Source: Cryptomeria japonica (Eukaryota; Streptophyta; Pinopsida; Cupressales; Cupressaceae). Taken from it: DNA of 64,000 nt. Below the pieces are notes generated by a model. It saw only the letters and a list, made by a program, of their open reading frames with translations. It had not been told where the DNA came from and did not search any database. Below, in pieces: positions 63,101 to 64,000 of the stretch. Both the position numbers and the translations under genes were made by a program. Each line of letters starts with the position of its first letter. The first letter of the stretch is position 1. The stretch is taken from the NCBI RefSeq assembly GCF_030272615.1, contig NC_081406.1:116589783-116653782 (forward strand), given 5' to 3'.

Positions 63101-63824
63101 ATAACTCATCAACTCAATAGAATTCTATTAAGTTGTCATATCTATATTTTCCAATCTCAAATAGCAGAGCAGGAATGATGAGTAAAACAATATTTCTCTT
63201 TGTAGCATCCATAACAACTCACTTCAAGAAGAAATCATGATAATTAGAATGGGAAATTCAACATATTAAAATAAGTGTGCAATCCCATGGCCCAGAATAT
63301 GTAACTACAATTGTCTGAACCACCAAGATTGAAAAAGCTATCAAGTCAAAAACTTATTCATAACTTGCTTACCTGGATAAGCCGAATTGTTGAGGGATTG
63401 GGTTGGCAATCCATTCCTTGCTTTTCTAGTACATCCAATGTCTCAACATCCACATGCTCAATTTCAACCGTCAGTACTCCACACCTATTGACAGTTCATG
63501 TATTGTAGCAATGGAAAACAAGACATTAATGCAAAAGACTATTTAAGAAGCAAACAACAGGTATTACTCTCATAATAATTATTAGGTTTAAAAAAATAAT
63601 CATACTCTTTGGCAAATTCTTGGACTGCATTAGTGTCCCTGAAACTGCCCACAACATGCTTATGGGCAATGGCACTTGCAGGAGAATTTTCCATAGGATC
63701 CAGCACTGCCACCTTCACACCCATCTTGGAGGCTGCCTGACAAAGCATCCTTCCCAACTGTCCTCCTCCCAAGACTCCCACAACTGTGTCATTAAGGCCA
63801 ATGACACTAGCACACAAATCCTCG
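36068..63824 (-). CDS. PURKE: Phosphoribosylaminoimidazole carboxylase, partial gene (six exons)
   Basis: This enzyme carries out AIR carboxylation in de novo purine synthesis; in plants it is a plastid-targeted PurK-PurE type protein (family knowledge). Six minus-strand exons join as 63606-63824, 63373-63484, 52728-52790, 52471-52609, 36274-36329 and 36068-36141. That gives 663 bp, 221 codons, all phases compatible. Recognisable blocks in order are [20 protein letters not shown] (Rossmann/pre-ATP-grasp loop), [40 protein letters not shown] (ATP-grasp), [18 protein letters not shown] and [10 protein letters not shown]...FPVVETTHK. The N-terminal transit peptide and start lie outside. The rest of the ATP-grasp domain and the PurE domain were not found at lower coordinates. 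Introns of 10.6 and 16.1 kb are filled with transposons. Confidence 0.93.
36274..36329 (-). CDS. PURKE: PURKE exon ([15 protein letters not shown] block)
   Basis: The exon is 56 bp. Acceptor TTGGTTGCAG, donor GTTACT. It joins in phase with the exon 16.1 kb upstream (one base carried over to complete an Ala codon) and with the next exon after a 132-bp intron. Confidence 0.9.
36330..37229. other. PURKE intron sequence without features
   Basis: This is AT-rich sequence in which I see no gene or repeat terminus. Confidence 0.4.
37230..37516 (-). mobile_element. hAT-2-type MITE end fragment
   Basis: On the minus strand it starts GTTACTCCTAGTTTCCGGGA and continues through repeated GGGACGG words to ATGGATAAAGCATGC. 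This matches the left part of the MITE at 53646-54060 and the left end of hAT-2. Its other end appears truncated. Confidence 0.6.
37768..40354 (-). repeat. LTR family 1 copy B, partial
   Basis: The minus-strand end is TTGACATCAATGACAACA (37768). Internal sequence around 39640-39700 matches LTR A (12440-12500) in the opposite orientation. The far end is interrupted at 40355 by LTR G. ORFs such as 39578-39964 are by-products of this AT-rich LTR. Confidence 0.55.
40355..41990 (+). repeat. LTR G, second copy of the F-type terminus
   Basis: It starts TGTTGATGTGTCTTTTGTAC and is alignable with the first 160 bp of F (shared AACACAGAATAAAATACC, TATCTTATCCTCTCTT and AAGTTCCCGA words). I could not find its right border before hAT-1, so the end is approximate. 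A 125-codon ORF at 41357-41734 has no recognisable content. Confidence 0.5.
42045..42052. repeat. hAT-1 target site duplication, left
   Basis: CTAGGAAA is repeated exactly at 45501-45508; 8 bp is the hAT superfamily size. Confidence 0.9.
42062..42260 (+). repeat. hAT-1 left subterminal GGGTTCGA repeats
   Basis: About ten copies of GGGTTCGAC or its reverse complement GTCGAACCC lie here in mixed orientation, interspersed with GGGTCCG. Shorter CGAACCCGAACC repeats occur at the right end (45400-45490). These are likely transposase-binding sites by analogy with other hAT elements. Confidence 0.75.
42533..42657 (+). other. Possible 5'UTR intron of hAT-1 transposase
   Basis: A donor-like AAGAG followed by GTAGGT, and a T-rich stretch ending CTTGCCATAG just before the ATG at 42665, suggest a leader intron. 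Confidence 0.4.
42665..45147 (+). CDS. hAT-1 transposase, three exons
   Basis: The join is 42665-43804, 43950-44648 and 44779-45147 (380, 233 and 123 codons including TAA), predicting 735 residues. Exon 1 has a BED-type finger ([20 protein letters not shown] then GIKKCPG), the first catalytic Asp in IVSDGWKD and the second in VITDNAKN, then [15 protein letters not shown]. Exon 2 has [15 protein letters not shown] and [14 protein letters not shown]. Exon 3 has the C-terminal dimerisation signature [19 protein letters not shown] and an acidic E/D tail. Introns are GT-AG. I chose the ATG at 42665 because an in-frame upstream ATG (42620) lies in the T-rich pre-acceptor region. It would cut and paste the element by binding its terminal repeats. 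No lesion is visible, so activity is possible but unproven. Confidence 0.9.
44701..44787 (+). repeat. Duplicated 3' splice site before hAT-1 exon 3
   Basis: TTTACTTTGTCTTCATAGG plus TTGCTAGT occurs at 44701-44727 and again at 44761-44787, exactly 60 bp apart. Use of the first acceptor would reach TAA after ten codons; only the second leads into the conserved exon. Confidence 0.9.
45344..45380 (+). repeat. AT dinucleotide microsatellite
   Basis: Two runs of alternating AT lie near the right end of hAT-1. Confidence 0.85.
45501..45508. repeat. hAT-1 target site duplication, right
   Basis: CTAGGAAA, identical to 42045-42052. Confidence 0.9.
45509..47760. other. PURKE intron sequence, no gene seen
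   Basis: This sequence contains several short ORFs with no recognisable motif and recurring T-rich phrases (for example TTTCTGCAC at about 46370 and 46423). It is probably old LTR sequence; I cannot assign a family. Confidence 0.3.
47761..48300. repeat. LTR-like fragment sharing the F middle region
   Basis: CCCTAATTAGGGTTTGTTACA (48251-48271) and the neighbouring GAGGGCTTATATAGC resemble 28607-28710 inside F, where the same order (TTTATATAGAG then the CCCTAATTAGGG palindrome) occurs. The relationship is partial. Confidence 0.45.
48668..48675 (+). promoter_or_regulatory. TATA box upstream of element D ORF
   Basis: TATAAAAG lies 73 bp before the ATG at 48741, downstream of a cluster of CGTACGG-like words (48400-48620). 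Confidence 0.55.
48741..51174 (+). pseudogene. Element D long ORF (repeat-encoded, coiled-coil tail)
   Basis: This ORF of about 810 codons has only three visible breaks: TGA at 49308, a one-base frameshift near 50390 and TGA at 50797. The N-terminal domain has a basic Ser/Ala-rich start, then [13 protein letters not shown], then [19 protein letters not shown]. Spacing of these blocks resembles the FxPExIxxxFxIP and W-containing blocks of elements B and C and of plant transposon-associated proteins, but identity is low. An acidic Glu-rich region, six copies of a seven-residue Thr/Gly repeat (50107-50232), a helical block and a Glu/Gln/Lys-rich coiled coil (50803-51120) follow. No polymerase or integrase is present. 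A polypurine tract and LTR start follow at 51234. Confidence 0.65.
50107..50232 (+). repeat. In-frame 21-bp minisatellite, six units
   Basis: Units start AAACTAGTACGG, AAACTGGTATAG, AAACTGGTACGA (twice), GAACCGATACGG and GAACCGGTACAG. Each unit encodes seven residues of the TGTMVAE type. Confidence 0.9.
51234..51700 (+). repeat. Polypurine tract and 3' LTR start of element D
   Basis: GGGGGAGCTAA (51234-51244) is followed by TGTTAGGGGTAAAAACG, typical of a PPT and LTR start. The block contains TCTATATATTG and AATAAAG, plausible TATA and polyadenylation signals. I did not find a matching 5' LTR before 48741, and the right end is not defined. Confidence 0.5.
51701..52470. other. PURKE intron, no feature seen
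   Basis: This is AT-rich sequence without recognisable genes or repeat termini. Confidence 0.4.
52471..52609 (-). CDS. PURKE: PURKE exon (ATP-grasp YPLMIKS block)
   Basis: The exon is 139 bp. Acceptor CTTGGTTGCAG, donor GTAAGG. It encodes [34 protein letters not shown] and a short acidic stretch, ending one base into an Ala codon. Confidence 0.93.
52728..52790 (-). CDS. PURKE: PURKE exon (21 codons)
   Basis: The exon is 63 bp. Acceptor TTTATAG, donor GTACGA. It encodes [20 protein letters not shown] plus Q, a phase-0 exon between a 10.6-kb and a 118-bp intron. Confidence 0.92.
53108..53420 (-). pseudogene. hAT-3 transposase C-terminal dimerisation region
   Basis: The minus strand reads [15 protein letters not shown], then [20 protein letters not shown] and an acidic tail ending at TGA 53108. 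The expected RNWS tryptophan codon before PFESI is a TAG, and another stop lies before DLAEMERET. It is clearly a hAT C-terminus, but inactive. Confidence 0.75.
53646..54060 (+). mobile_element. hAT-2-derived MITE inside hAT-3
   Basis: The 415-bp element has ends GTTACCCCGAGTTTCC and GCATCCCCGGGTAAC, which pair over the outer seven bases. The left part has four copies of CAGGGGACAG-type repeats and ATGGATAAAGCATGC; the right part matches the hAT-2 right end. It carries no coding content. Target duplication was not clear. Confidence 0.65.
54600..55036 (-). pseudogene. hAT-3 transposase catalytic-region piece
   Basis: [20 protein letters not shown] carries the first catalytic Asp. After frame changes, text resembling the [14 protein letters not shown] region appears near 54.65-54.75 kb. 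The reading frame is broken repeatedly. Confidence 0.6.
55561..58086. other. PURKE intron, unrecognised repeats and short ORFs
   Basis: Nothing can be assigned with confidence. The ORFs at 56572-56865 (97 codons) and 57747-58025 (92 codons) show no known motif. Confidence 0.3.
58087..58200 (+). repeat. ~21-bp tandem repeat, five to six units
   Basis: Units start TTGCATGTTAGCATC (58087), TTGTATTTAAGTG (58108), TGGCATGTCAATG (58129), TTGCATGTCATATTC (58150), TTGCATATCAATG (58170) and TTGCACATTG (58191). Confidence 0.8.
59148..59320 (+). repeat. Diverged ~85-bp tandem duplication
   Basis: Both halves contain GACTGGTAAAACA followed about 40-50 bp later by GATGTTTCG; a third partial relative lies near 60537. 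Confidence 0.7.
59300..59734 (-). repeat. LTR family 1 copy D, proximal part
   Basis: The minus strand starts TGAATGAATCAGTAC at 59734. The block shares TTTTCCCTTGTTGGGTTTTC-type sequence with LTR C (61240-61275). The distal end is not found. Confidence 0.5.
59735..59770 (-). other. 36-bp spacer with polypurine tract between two LTRs
   Basis: The minus strand reads AAACACAACTC at one end and CTGAGAGGGGG at the other. The latter is a polypurine tract directly before LTR D. No tRNA-complementary primer site is evident. Confidence 0.6.
59771..59851 (+). repeat. 27-bp tandem repeat, three units
   Basis: TGTTGTCATTGATGTCAAC starts at 59771, 59798 and 59825 with an exact 27-bp period. It coincides with the end of LTR C. 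Confidence 0.95.
59771..61401 (-). repeat. LTR family 1 copy C
   Basis: On the minus strand it starts TGAATCGGTTTGGGCC at 61401, preceded by the purine tract AAGGGGGGG, and ends TTGACATCAATGACAACA at 59771. It is 1,631 bp and non-coding. Confidence 0.65.
61402..63372. other. PURKE intron, no gene seen
   Basis: This is AT-rich sequence. The 74-codon ORF at 62314-62538 contains [21 protein letters not shown] do not recognise it and treat it as a probable chance or retroelement fragment. Confidence 0.35.
63373..63484 (-). CDS. PURKE: PURKE exon ([12 protein letters not shown] block)
   Basis: The exon is 112 bp. Acceptor CTGTCAATAG, donor GTAAGC. It begins with the third base of a Glu codon split across the 121-bp intron and encodes [20 protein letters not shown] through RLIQ. 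Confidence 0.95.
63606..63824 (-). CDS. PURKE: PURKE exon (GGGQLGRM block), first in window
   Basis: The exon is 219 bp. Acceptor ATGTGTGTAG, donor GTATGA. It encodes [40 protein letters not shown] and [13 protein letters not shown]. The glycine-rich loop and DPMENSPA block are hallmarks of the PurK N-terminal domain. The upstream exon must end two bases into a codon. Confidence 0.95.
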
Positions 63825-64000
63825 CTACACACATATAAAGAAAAAGCCACCCATCATTTCCAGGTTGAAAATAGCTATATGGTATATAGCAATGACAAAC
63901 ATAAATACACTCACCATTTTGGCTACAACCTAAGCTGCCTCAAGTTTCTTGAAAACTTTGGAAACAGGGTATCAGAAGTGGGGATGGCTAGAATAGGAAA

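Noticed and set aside
63311-63508. Plus-strand ORF of 65 codons
   Set aside because: It is the antisense shadow of the PURKE exon 63373-63484.
63915-64000. First PURKE exon ending in CCAAAATG before GTGAGTG on the minus strand
   Set aside because: The donor is good, but in the phase required by the next exon there is an in-frame TAG; at best it is untranslated or an unrelated site.

Overview
The window looks like nuclear DNA of a gymnosperm, most likely a conifer (inference). It has one recognisable host gene with very long introns, interleaved with layers of old LTR retrotransposons, hAT DNA transposons and their non-autonomous relatives. I see no organellar or bacterial genes.

Host gene. 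Six consecutive coding exons of a plant phosphoribosylaminoimidazole carboxylase (PurK-type ATP-grasp part of the bifunctional purine enzyme, PURKE) lie on the minus strand at 63606-63824, 63373-63484, 52728-52790, 52471-52609, 36274-36329 and 36068-36141. All splice sites are GT-AG and the phases agree across all five joins. Introns are 121 bp, 10.6 kb, 118 bp, 16.1 kb and 132 bp. The remaining C-terminal exons are not seen in the last 36 kb, so everything from 1 to 36067 is probably a further giant intron or sequence beyond it. The transit-peptide exon(s) lie beyond 64000.

Layout. 1-2.7 kb: broken minus-strand retroelement ORF plus Ty3/Gypsy gag-protease remnants. 2.7-9.05 kb: element C, a decayed ORF of about 1,200 codons without reverse transcriptase, preceded by a ~90-bp-period TTCGGACC array and a likely 5'UTR intron. 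9-14.8 kb: LTR material, a gag start with a tRNA-iMet-like primer binding site, and an LTR preceded by 16 G. 14.8-35.4 kb: one hAT element (hAT-2, minus) torn apart by nested insertions. These are element B (16886-26124, a homologue of C that itself carries two insertions), LTR E (26222-33708, TSD ATTAA) and, inside E, the 5.77-kb insertion F (27725-33498, TSD GGTCC). F carries a ~190-bp-period hairpin array and a 600-bp tract with only six cytosines. 36-41 kb: PURKE exons, a hAT-2-type terminal fragment and LTRs. 42053-45500: hAT-1, apparently complete, with a 9-bp TIR, a perfect 8-bp TSD and a 735-codon three-exon transposase free of visible breaks. 47.8-51.7 kb: element D, another long ORF with a coiled-coil tail, a TATA box, a polypurine tract and an LTR start. 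53.1-55.6 kb: decayed hAT-3 containing a hAT-2-type MITE. 57-61.4 kb: diverged tandem repeats and two abutting LTRs.

How it fits together. PURKE appears functional at the exon level while its introns have absorbed successive transposon generations; several insertions can be ordered by nesting and target-site duplications. The most unusual content is the B/C (and possibly D) family of long ORFs without polymerase domains, and the hairpin array next to the cytosine-depleted tract inside F. Everything was read by eye; no database search was run.
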